From: Diplolepis rosae
Taxonomy: Eukaryota > Arthropoda > Insecta > Hymenoptera > Diplolepididae
Reading direction: 5' to 3'
Assembly (NCBI GenBank): GCA_030998225.1
Contig: JAPYXD010000275.1
Coordinates: 558,001-622,000 of the forward strand
DNA: 64,000 nt
Shown in pieces: positions 55,053 to 64,000 of this stretch. The position numbers and the translations under genes are program-made. Position 1 is the first letter of the stretch. Each line of letters starts with the position of its first letter. The notes under the pieces were generated by a model. The model saw only the letters and a list, made by a program, of their open reading frames with translations, was not told where the DNA came from and did no database searches.

Positions 55053-55829
55053 CGTCCCTACTTAAAAAACCCGTTACAACCTGATAGAACCCTGTTAGAA
55101 CATAGGTTTCTACCTGGGTGTAAACTGAGTTGCACACGGTTTTTACAAATGGGTCCTGCCCTAGGTTTTATCCGGTCCTAAGAAGGGTTCTAAATGGATA
55201 CAAAAATTGTGCGACTATCGGGTTCTACACGGATTGGAACCAGGTTGTACTGAACTCTAATAAGGGTTCTAAATGGTACAAAAAACTGTGCGCCAATCAG
55301 GTTCTATATGGGTCTCAAGCAGGTTCTAAGAAGGACTTTAAAGGGTTTTATCTGGGTTTTATGCGGGATCTAAAATTGTTCCGCGTATATGGTCTTAGAT
55401 AGGTGTTAAGCAGGTTCTATCCGGCCCTAAGAAAGGTTCTGTATGTGCACAACAGGGTTCTATAAAGAACCAAACATTGTTATGCTAGGCCCTTTCAGAC
55501 ACGAAGAGCGCACTTGACCAGATTTGTCAATCTATGTCCCCGCTATAACCCGTTTAGATCCTGTTAGACGCCCATACCTTCGATTCAAGAGATCCCTGAT
55601 ACAACCACGCTAGACCCGTTTAAACACACAAAGTGCACTTTGGAAGAATAATTTTCATATACGAAACATGGAGGGTAACTAGGTGTACTCTGTTAAGTGC
55701 CGTTTTCCAATTGAAATAATATAATTTAAGTAACAATTATCCATGTAGAAGTCGCTTACACCCGGATAGCATTCCACAATTATGTTATAATTTCCCGGTA
55801 GAACGTTCTAACGTTTTTTTAAGCAGGGT
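55053..55829. mobile_element. TIR-bounded element with gggttcta minisatellite
   Basis: ccctacttaaaaaacccgtt at the left resembles the inverse of the right end (aacgtttttttaagcaggg). The interior at 55100-55450 repeats aagggttctaaatgg, caggttctat and similar words every 20-30 bases. Open frames across it come from the repeat. Confidence 0.5.
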
Positions 55830-56010
55830 TATTTCCGTTGCTGTTAATAAAACGTGTTTTGAAACATCAATTTGTATTAAGGAAATATACCATATTTTTG
55901 AAAATGAAACATGGTTAAAGTAGGAAATATATATTTCCTAGTATTTTTTATCAAACAATACTTAGTATATTTTACTAGTTAAAGTGCGGTTCTCCAGTCC
56001 TTACAGTATA

Positions 56011-56583
56011 CGAGGAGCACTATTTATATTTTGAGCTTTGGCAACAGTAAGTATTCTCAGGTGCCATCTGACATTTGTACTAGAAAGTTAGACACTTTTG
56101 ATCATAACCACCTTGAGAACAATCTGTCATTTGAGTGTTATTTGTGTTGAAAATTGTGTCGTTATTTGTGTTGTTTACAGTTACTTGAAAATTGGGTCTC
56201 AGAAAAAAATGGAATTGACTCGTGAACATTTTTGTGCGATAATTTATTACTACTTTCGAAGTGGATTATCAAGACAATAATGCATCGATCAACTTATTTC
56301 CACTTTTGGCTATCAAGCCCCATCCTATGTCACTGTGAAACGGTGGTATATTTTGTAAAGGTCTTCCAAAAAAAAACTGATAATGCAAGATCGTCATGTG
56401 CCATATTGTGAGATGGAGGCAATCTTAGGCATTAGTTCCGATAGCATATATAAAATATTGCATGAACATTTAGCCGTAAAAAAGATTTTTTCTCGTTGGA
56501 TCCCACAGAATTTGAATGACAAATTTTTAGTGACAAATCACTGTTTTTCATTATTAGGCTCAAAATGCAAATAGCGCCCCTGG
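56011..56583 (+). mobile_element. 573-bp mariner remnant
   Basis: The ends cgaggagcactatttatatt and the inverse at 56560-56583 (gcaaatagcgcccctgg) are diverged inverted repeats, flanked by TA (56009-56010, 56584-56585). The content is a fragmentary transposase. Confidence 0.85.
56209..56545 (+). pseudogene. Mariner transposase N-terminal remnant
   Basis: MELTREHFCAIIYYYFRSGL SRQ is followed by a stop at 56278-56280, then further DNA-binding-domain codons (IDQLISTFGYQAPSYVTVKR W). After a deletion the sequence continues with LIMQDRHVPYCEMEAILGIS and ILHEHLAVKKIFSRWIPQNL. The catalytic domain is absent. Confidence 0.82.
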
Positions 56584-56869
56584 TAACGCGAAACTAAACT
56601 AATTAAGCTGACAGTGGTAATGCCATTTGATGTCTTTTCGATATCTCGCATATCTTGTTTGAAAAATTGAATTTTTGATTTTTTAAAAATGTTTCCTAGA
56701 AATCAAGACAAAAAATATCGATCTTTTCAAAACGTGTGTGTATTCAAATGTGTAGAATTTATTTAAGCAAGCAACTTCGCATAGGAACGTTTTTTGCATA
56801 TATTGCATATTTTGGTTAAAAAATCGAATTTATAAAACTTGGTACGTTTGCATTGGCTTTAGGGTCCAT

Positions 56870-56930
56870 AAATGAAGAAGTCTATTTAATCAGACGTTTC
56901 GGCTCTGATCGGAGCCCTCATCAGTAATAT
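56870..56930 (-). ncRNA. Hammerhead-ribozyme-like motif of the PLE
   Basis: The minus strand has CTGATGAG (56917-56924), a stem II GGCTC...GAGCC (56901-56916) and GAAAC (56896-56900), the invariant core in the right order. Stem III can form from GTCT and AGAC with one mismatch next to the expected cleavage site at about 56876-56880. A convincing stem I is not visible. Penelope-like elements are known to carry such ribozymes; this one is probably decayed. Confidence 0.65.
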
Positions 56931-57378
56931 TTTTTAAAATCTTCTATGTAGGAAGGGAGGAATCCTTTTTTTTTAATACAAAACCTTGGTTGAATGTAGA
57001 ATTTTTAATCCTCGTTTTCTGTTTTCTATGAAATATTTTTTGAAGACACATAATTTTTCACCAACTCATTGTAAGAAGTTATGTTTGTTACTGATTCTTG
57101 AATTGACGGAGAGGACAGTTAGGAGAAGAAACAAGTAGGCGAAGGTGGACGAAAAAAAAAAAGAATTGTTCTTTTTTTTAAAGGAAGATTGTAAATTGTA
57201 ATCGGAGTCCGAAGGGTTCAGAACATTTGCGGCAGATATGGAGGCAATCTATGCATTTTCCAAGTTGGGGAGCGAGTTGAGAAATGAGAGTAATACCGTA
57301 AAAAGGAAAGAACATTCCCAGGAGCCAATTGCCCCAGAGAAATGTTTCTTCCTTTTTTTAATTTTTGTTATTCAATAA

Positions 57379-57825
57379 TCACATATAAAAAGCGGATAGG
57401 TTATCCGTGTCAGTTCTTTGGTTAATTGAATTTGCATTGCTGGCTATATGTGTCATCTCTAAAATCATCCGTTTTTTGTAATTGTCGGCTCTGTCTACGA
57501 TTTGAATATTGTCAAAATTGTGGTCTTGTTCCCATGCATGTTTTGTCAAAGCAGTCCATTTGTCTGGAGGGTTGCAAACATCCCTTTTATGTTTGTGGAT
57601 TCTAGTTTTAAGTGGTCGTTTTGTAGTACATATATAAGTAGCTGTGCAATCTGTGCAGGGAATGTTGTAAACGACGTCAGCGGTGTCAATTTCTGAAAGT
57701 CTGTCTTTTATTGGCTTAAAAAAACGGGATAGATTATTGACATCGCGTGATGCAATTTTTATGCTGAAGGATTTAAGGATGCCTGATAATTTTTCTGAAA
57801 GGCCCTGTACGTAAGGTAGTGACAC
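57379..57825 (-). pseudogene. PLE GIY-YIG endonuclease domain
   Basis: The 148-residue minus-strand frame contains VVYNIPCTDCTATYICTTKR followed by PLKTRIHKHKRDV, the GIY-YIG nuclease core with the Cys pair seen in Penelope-like enzymes. KHAWEQDHNFDN follows, then an RMILEMTHI segment with the conserved Glu. The YIG position reads YIC, so a key Gly is changed. Upstream it is cut off from the reverse transcriptase by damage and the MITE. Confidence 0.85.
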
Positions 57826-57932
57826 GTATTTTGGAGGAGGTTATGTGTATTGGTATCTAAAGTTTTCAGGAGGGGGTTGGTTCATCCTTTTTCTAATACA
57901 TGAATTAATCATACCGGATGGGTAATCATTTT

Positions 57933-58262
57933 TATGTGCCTCCGGCGCTGAAACTCGTTTTTCCGTTACAGCTGAGAGTAACGGAATGTTGCGTATTCCG
58001 TTACAGAGGAATACAATGTAAAAATTGAACTGCGTATGCGCATATAGTCTTACAGCGGAGCAGAATCTTCTTTTTCTTCGTACAGCGTTAGCACCCTACT
58101 GACAAAGCCTTGTATATTTGAACTGCGCATGCTCTATTACAACAAGCTACTACTACACAAGATTCAACATCGATAAAATCAAAATGGCCGGGACTAGTCG
58201 TGACATATCAAGTGTAATGACTAGCGCCGCAAACAACTACAATACTAGATTAGATTCGAGTG
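57933..58262 (-). mobile_element. Truncated tatgtgcc MITE inserted in the PLE
   Basis: Starts at tatgtgcctccggcgctg and follows the inverted copy at 15793 up to gattagattcgag, where it stops and PLE sequence resumes (tgtcaattttattgtgtgg). Confidence 0.75.
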
Positions 58263-59060
58263 TGTCAATTTTATTGTGTGGTCCTGCTGTTATGATGTCG
58301 TCTACATATCAGAAGTAAAACGGAAGTTTAAAGGGTCGGGAGGCGATGCAATTGGATTCAAGATCATCCATGACGATGTCAGCAGCGATGGGGGAGAGTT
58401 GCGAGCCCATAGGGAACCCAGATCTCTGTTTATACGAAATACCTTGAAAATTGAAGGTAGAGTTGGTTGAACAGGTTCGGAGGCCTCTTTCAAATTGATA
58501 CCAAGGCAATTTTGTATGTGGTTGGATTTGGTATCATCTGTTTTTAATACCTGTCACGGCAAGGCCAATTTGGACATCTGTAAACAGTGAGACTGCATCA
58601 AGTGAAATAATTTTGTGATCGGGGGGAATTGTGGTGTTTTTTATCTCGTGGATAAAATCCAAAATGTTTTTTATACGCGAAGAAGGGGGGGTTATATTGT
58701 TCGACAGGATTTTGCTATAAAAAGATGCCAGATTGTACGTTGGACTGACACAGATAGAAACAATGAGTCTTAGAGGATTGTTGGGTTTGTGTATTTTTGG
58801 CATGCCGTAAAATCTAGCTGGAAGAGTATTATCTGATTTGAGTGATTTTGCCATACTGTCCTTGATTTAGTTTTTCTTTTCCCAATTTTTTATAAGATCA
58901 TTGACTTTTTTTGTGTGGTATTTGTGGGATATTTTTAAAGAGGTATGTACGGCCTGGTGTCTGAAAGCATGCTTTTTATTTCATTGACATATTTGGTCTT
59001 ATCCAAAGCTACAGGTGTGTTGCCTTTGTCAACTTTCGTAATTAGAATGTTGGGATTATA
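58263..59060 (-). pseudogene. PLE reverse transcriptase, fragmented
   Basis: Minus-strand pieces in order: ILITKVDKGNTPVALDKTKY (about 59000), ARFYGMPKIHKPNNPLRLIV (about 58810), IISLDAVSLFTDV (about 58600, with the first catalytic Asp), and SGFPMGSQLSPIAADIVMDD (about 58390). These are palm and finger motifs of the Penelope RT. Stops and frameshifts separate them. The second catalytic motif (YVDD-like) is beyond or lost at the MITE junction. Confidence 0.85.
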
Positions 59061-59094
59061 CAATTTACCATTTTAATTATTAAAAAATCGAATT

Positions 59095-59806
59095 TTTTAT
59101 TCTCTCATTAATCAAATCATAAAAAATGTGCGAATCGAATATGTAGAACTTTCTCTGTGAAACAATTTTGTAATTTTGTATAGTTTGATTGGAAAATGCA
59201 TTTTTATTATTAATTTCATTTAAGTTTAAAAATACTCTAACATTCATAATTTGGTTCTCTTGAAAAATTGTATAAGGACAATTTGTGGAGCTTTCTAAAA
59301 ACTATCAGAAACTATTATTGAAATATTGGATTTTTCCAAAAAGTAGATTCAAAAAATTCACTCCGACCAGTTTGAACGTCGCTCTTCGTGCTCGGTCTTA
59401 TGTTCTTCGCATATGTTCAAGTACATTTTTTGTGATTTTATACTGAAACTTAAGTCAATTTTATAATATTGTAAATGTGAATTACATTTTCATAAAGTTA
59501 CTAAATTTGTTTCTTGTTTAAATGGAAAAGGAAATCTAATATACGTTTTATCAAAAATGTGCGAAAACAAATTTGCAGAGCTTTTGAATCAAACAACTTT
59601 GTAAAGTAACGTTTTTTCGTATCCTGCACAGTTTTAATCTGAGTGTCGTTGAGATAATTGGTAGATATTTATCAGCGCTATCGAGAAACAATATTGCTCG
59701 CATTTTCACAATTTTGGTCACATGTGGCTGGTTAACTAACTCGTCCTTTCTTTTTAGGCCCTCAAAAAATTTTCCAAATTCCAATTCAATCCAATAATTC
59801 TATTAA
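59095..59806. repeat. Dispersed repeat, interrupted copy
   Basis: Contains tcgctcttcgtgctcggtct, gtaacgttttttcgtatcct and ctggttaactaactcgtcc, landmarks of the repeat at 5366-5990. It stops at 59806 and resumes at 62285 after the nested transposons. No gene. Confidence 0.6.
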
Positions 59807-59891
59807 GGGGGTCTTCTACCTTGTTGGTTCAACAAAACCGATTTTTTTGTGCATTTTTGTGGCCTAGAAGGTGCTAGAAATATAATCTTAA

Positions 59892-61649
59892 GGGGGTTGT
59901 CTAGTGTGACGGGTCAAAAAAATCGGTTATTTTTTTTTTCATAAATCACGTCTAAAACATATTTAGAAGACGTGGATAAATGGATTTTTTAAAATTCGAA
60001 GCCGTTGTAAAGTTGCAAGATTGATGGTGAGACAATTTTTCTATTATGAATAATGTACACCAACTTTAAAACGCGTTTTTCTCAAAACACGTTTTTTCAA
60101 AACTGCTGCCACGATTACTCAAAAACTATTTCACTGTTAATGCTCAACTTTTTACAGCATCTTTAGTACATGTCCAACTACAAATTAAGCCAAAAGAATT
60201 AAGATTGCTTCGTTAGTTTTTTTTTTCAATTATATAGACGCGAAAAATAGTCGAAAAACTAAGATTTTTTTTGGTGAAGCAAAAAAATACTTTTTTTTTG
60301 GAATTCGAACTTTCTTTTAGTTCATTTTGCAGTTTTAAGTCTCAGGAATAAAATGGCGTTCGGTTTTTTGATTTCAGATAATTAGAACGCCCGGAATCAT
60401 GGCAGTAGTGAAGCAACTTTTTTTTTACGTCTTCCTGTTGAGTGGTGCATCTCCTATATTATTCAATATATTGGCTTCAAAAAATTTTAAAAGTTTGTCC
60501 AAATGTATACGGAAAAAAAAGTATAGTTGTGACAGCAAAGTTATTCTTTGCGACAGTTAAACGTTTAGCTGGTAACGAACGAGCGAATGAAGGCATATCT
60601 TGGATTCAGCCAAAGTGAATATCCGTAACCACTTTAGCTATTCCAGCGATTTTCTATAGTCGAGAAAGGCACTGTTTATAGCTAGAATTGAGATTTTACA
60701 ATTATAAAAGAAGGCTAATTGAAAAGTATAGCTACCACAGTTATAACCTTAAGAACATGAAAATAACAAAATAATTTTGAGTCATTTGTAGGTTATGTGA
60801 CACGATATATATTTATGGAGTATAAGCAAATAAAAATATGACATAATTTTTCCGTGCTTGAAATCTTTATAATCAGTATTAAGGATTTTCATTTTCTCAA
60901 AACGAAAAAACCTTTTTTTTTTATTCGCAAATAGTAGAAAAATTTAGAAGAACTTTTTGTGTTCGTTACAATAAGAAATTGCAAGCAGTTTGTAAACATA
61001 CATATTTTGATTGCAGTAAGTAAAAAGACATGAAAATGGAAAAATATGCAAAACTAACCTTCAAATACGGGAATGTACTTATCCAACTTCCACTGTTGGA
61101 GAATGTTACGTACATAAAAATCAGCCATCGTTTAACAGTTTGCTTACCTTTAATACTTTAAAATTACAGTAATTTAAACTTTAAACATTGCACTTAAGCT
61201 TTAGTTGTCATTTTAAATACATCACCACATAAACTTGCAGGGATTTACAATATAGCTAGCATAGAGATATTGAAATTGACAATAGCTGATAAACAAGTTG
61301 CTGCTATGGGAATATATATTTCTATTTCATTTATACTTTTTACTTAATTCTACCATATTGGAAACATATGCAATTTGTAGAAAATAATAATTTCTGTTAT
61401 TCAGCAACTGTGTGAAATGTGCTTCTTCACCTAAACAGTTTATACAATTTGACTAAAGTTTTATATGATTTGAACACATTAATTCTTTGAAATTGGGATC
61501 ATTCTTCATTCGCTCGGTCGCCTAGTTAAATTTTTTTCCGTGTACTCAAAGAAGAAATAAAATTCAAAAATTATTTTACTTGAACGGTCTTTTAAATAAT
61601 GACTGTCAAAAAAAGCATAAAAATACGGCCTTCACACTAGACGACCCCC
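59892..61649. mobile_element. Middle TTAA-type TIR element
   Basis: gggggttgtctagtgtgac and its near-inverse (cacactagacgaccccc), with TTAA at 59888-59891 and 61650-61653. It is inserted in the outer element and contains the inner one. Its ends differ from the outer element beyond the initial G run, so it is a separate family. Non-coding. Confidence 0.85.
60508..61542. mobile_element. Innermost TIR element, cacgga-type ends
   Basis: tacggaaaaaaa at the left and tttttttccgtg at the right, with TA at 60506-60507 and 61543-61544. Terminal likeness is short. The ends resemble 13461-14893. The interior of about 1 kb is AT-rich and shows no coding sequence. Confidence 0.6.
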
Positions 61650-62546
61650 TTAAAAGGGTATAACCGAAATCTTATTATTTCGGGGTTTCCAGAGCCGTCA
61701 AATATAGCTCCGCTTCGCGATTCATGCCTGAATATCTTTAAATGCGATTTCCCAAAAGTTGCGTTTTTGCAACTGGTTGACATGATATCTCGAAAAGTAA
61801 TTGATCAATTAACTAAAGTCATATATCAAAATTTGTGAAAAACATGTCGCTATCGTTTGACACGAGCTTTTTGGATCTTTTCCATTTCAAGAATTTTTAC
61901 AGCTGTTCTTGACCTTGAAAACATAGACATTTTTTTTTTTCTTGTTTGATCACTATTTCCTGAAATTTGCAAATTTTGCGAATTCCTTGTGTCAAACGAT
62001 AGCCAGAGGCATAAAAAAACTGAATCAGTTTGGTTCTTTTTTTCAGACGACTTTCATGAGCTAAATCGTATCAACCGTTTCGGTATACATTTTCCCTAAG
62101 GTATATTTTAAGGTCAAATCACGGTCAAATTGGAGGCAGTAAAATTTCAGTAAAATTTTTGTTGAAAGTATATAAATAAATAAGTTAAATGCAAAAAACA
62201 GCACCTCGATTGCATTATTGGTTTCCCTACAATTCATTCTCAAAAAATAGTATCAAAATCGAGGCCACAAGGTAGAAGACCCCCTTAAGAGTTACCGGGT
62301 TCATGGACGCCGGACAGGCAGAGAGACACTTCCCTAAAAACCGTTTTTGCTGACTTAGCAGGTCTCGAAACGTAAAGATTTGTTAAAAATCCCGAAAGTG
62401 ATTTTATACATAAAACCTATACCTTCTCATATGGTGAGAATCTTAAACTGGGCAACACTGTGTAATTTGTCAGATGATGCAACAGACTAATATTGACGTA
62501 CTCGTATCTTATCAAGTGGGTTTATGAATATTTCTGTCACAGCACG

Positions 62547-62554
62547 TATTTAAG
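62547..62554 (+). promoter_or_regulatory. TATA-like element before exon 1 at 62603
   Basis: TATTTAAG in the same context and distance as at 45167. Confidence 0.4.
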
Positions 62555-62602
62555 AAGTACCGCGCTTCATGAAAGGTATCTTCATAAAAAAAACCTTAAA
62601 AA

Positions 62603-62660
62603 ATGAAAATTGTTGTTGCGATCTTATTCTACACCAATATCATTGCTGTACATTTCATAG
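62603..62660 (+). pseudogene. Protease exon 1, mutated donor
   Basis: Encodes MKIVVAILFYTNIIAVHFI. The signal cleavage context VHA has become VHF, and the donor reads ataaat, as in the broken copy at 32055. Promoter and following intron sequence duplicate 45060-45430. Any further exons lie beyond the window. Without the donor it probably cannot splice normally. Confidence 0.7.
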
Positions 62661-63149
62661 ATAAATATTTTCATTACTTTTGTTGTTGTTATAGTTAGGA
62701 GTCCTATGACTTGTTTGATGCAGTTGTCCATCCGTTCGTATCCTGAGCAGGTCTTTCCATATCCTGTAAATGATGTATACATTATAAATGACCTATCACT
62801 CAAGATACAATCTTAACGTTCACAATTTTGATATTTTACAATTTCATAATAATAATTCAATAAAAAATGTGTCCGCGTTGTGGGAATATTTCCATCGCGC
62901 GCTTGGACCACAAATTTTAGCGCGCCCAGGGCGCAGGATTCGATTATCGCGCTCGGTCATATATTCTTTGCATACATTCAAAGTATATTTCTTGTCATTT
63001 TAGACTAAAGCTCAAGCATATTTTATAATATTGTGAATGTCAATCACATTTTCTCAAAATTATTAATTTTTTTTTTTTTTGGGTTTCAGAACAAAAAGGA
63101 AATTCAATTTACTGAAGGTTCAAATTTTAGATCTTCTTGTAGTAAACAA

Positions 63150-64000
63150 TTTTGTAAAATAATGTTTTGTCGTATCGTATAATTCAATTGGAAAATGATA
63201 TTTAGATATCGACCTTTTTCAAGTTTTAAAATACCGTAATGTTTGTAATTTTGGCTCAATCGAAAAATATTATGAGGATAATTAGTAGAGATTTATGAGC
63301 ACTATCAGAAACCAGTATTGTAATTTCGGATTTTTTCAGAAAGTTTTTACGAAAATACAAATAATGCTCTTATTTCTACAATTTTGGTCGGATGTAACTG
63401 GTTAACGAACTCGTCCTTACTTTTTCGGCTCCGATAAAGTATGCCCAAGCTCAATCCCATCAGATGAATCTATCAAAAATCATCGAGTATACGACCTACT
63501 ACTACAGACAGACACTTTTGTAAAAACCATTTTTTATGACTCAGGAGGTCTCAAAACGTAAAGATATGATGAAAATTCCGAAATTGATTTTTCACATAAA
63601 ACCAATACCTTCTCATATGAAGAGAATGTAAAAACAGAGAATGTTTTATAGCAGATTATCAAAAGTATAACATTTTTTGTTCAAAACTGTTTCCAAAAAG
63701 TAAGTACACTATAAAACGAATTTTATATAATTTTTATGAATTAGAATTTTCAGTGAATATAACTCGTAACGATTGATTGCCAAATCTGGCAGTCAGTCTT
63801 TGATTGAAAAAAGTATAAATGTTTTTGTGAAATCGAATTTTGTGAAATATTTAGAAAATTATACAAGATAGAGTAACAATTTACATTATGACAACGAAAC
63901 ATTTCTGTGCATATTTTACTATAACTTATTAAAGATGTATACCACTATAAATTGGAATATTTTTTCTCAAAATCTTTTTTGAAAGAGATTTTAAATCTAA
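63150..64000. repeat. Intron repeat duplicate of 49834-50690, with LINE empty site
   Basis: agtaaacaattttgt is present once at 63142-63156, followed by sequence equivalent to the right flank of the 45.9-kb LINE. It continues to the window end. No gene. Confidence 0.75.

Larger units (their letters stand above)
56831..59079 (-). mobile_element. Penelope-like retroelement (PLE)
   Basis: A 15-bp duplication, ttaaaaaatcgaatt, lies at 56816-56830 and 59080-59094. On the minus strand the order is reverse transcriptase, then GIY-YIG endonuclease, then a hammerhead-like motif near the 3' end, the layout of Penelope-like elements. A truncated MITE splits the RT-endonuclease region at 57933-58262. Stops and frameshifts make it inactive. 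Confidence 0.88.
59807..62284. mobile_element. Outer TTAA-type TIR element of a three-level nest
   Basis: gggggtcttctaccttgt at the left and its inverse acaaggtagaagaccccc at the right, flanked by TTAA at 59803-59806 and 62285-62288. The flanks rejoin into the dispersed repeat. TTAA targets are typical of piggyBac-type transposition. The element itself is about 720 bp without the insert; no transposase is recognised. Confidence 0.88.

Noticed and set aside
1..64000. CRISPR array, prokaryotic operon or riboswitch
   Set aside because: No regularly spaced short repeats with unique spacers, and no closely packed co-directional genes. Split exons and LINEs show a eukaryotic genome.

Overview
The window is AT-rich eukaryotic DNA: split genes with GT-AG introns, A-tailed LINEs, many mariner-type transposons and a Penelope-like element. 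The transposon types and the S1 protease family point to an insect. A hymenopteran is my guess and is not shown by the sequence.

The host genes are one tandemly duplicated family of small secreted S1 (trypsin/chymotrypsin-like) serine proteases with four exons. Exon 1 encodes the signal peptide. Exon 2 encodes a short propeptide ending in Lys, the ILGG-type mature N-terminus, and the catalytic His and Asp. Exon 3 is the middle of the fold. Exon 4 carries GDSGAP and a Ser-rich basic tail. Two copies look able to encode full proteins: exon 1 at 13215 with exons 2-4 at 21073-22166 (329 aa), and exon 1 at 45223 with exons 2-4 at 50959-52043 (326 aa). The others are broken or fragmentary: 6127 (exon 1 alone), 9932, 19885, 27500, 32055/33905-36059, 39221-40303, 40745-41321 and 53068-53338. 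A further exon 1 at 62603 has a mutated donor and runs toward the window end.

Region by region. 1-6.8 kb: duplicated flank A with a deleted Tc1/mariner copy, a 5'-truncated LINE, a 1-kb TIR element and an orphan exon 1. 6.8-13 kb: a gag-only LINE derivative, a MITE, a foldback hairpin and flank B. 13-22 kb: protease gene 1, its long first intron packed with TIR elements and a second gag-only element. 22-29 kb: a third gag-only element with perfect target-site duplications, flank C, several TIR elements. 29-36 kb: a probable solo LTR, then a protease pseudogene hit by two DNA transposons. 36-45 kb: MITEs, a deleted mariner, two more protease pseudogenes, a tandem repeat and a foldback MITE. 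45-52 kb: protease gene 2, with a 3.9-kb LINE in intron 1. 52-59 kb: a TIR element containing a tRNA-derived SINE, another protease fragment, a mariner relic, and a Penelope-like element with GIY-YIG domain and hammerhead-like motif. 59-62 kb: three TIR elements nested in one another. 62-64 kb: the next protease exon 1 and a repeat that preserves the empty site of the 45.9-kb LINE.

Because the same flanks recur, many insertions can be defined exactly by comparing filled and empty copies. The least ordinary observations are the protease family (Asn in place of the specificity residue 189, no 191-220 disulfide, extended tail), the gag-only LINE derivatives, and a 3' UTR hairpin shared by LINE and gag-only elements with compensatory base changes in its stem.
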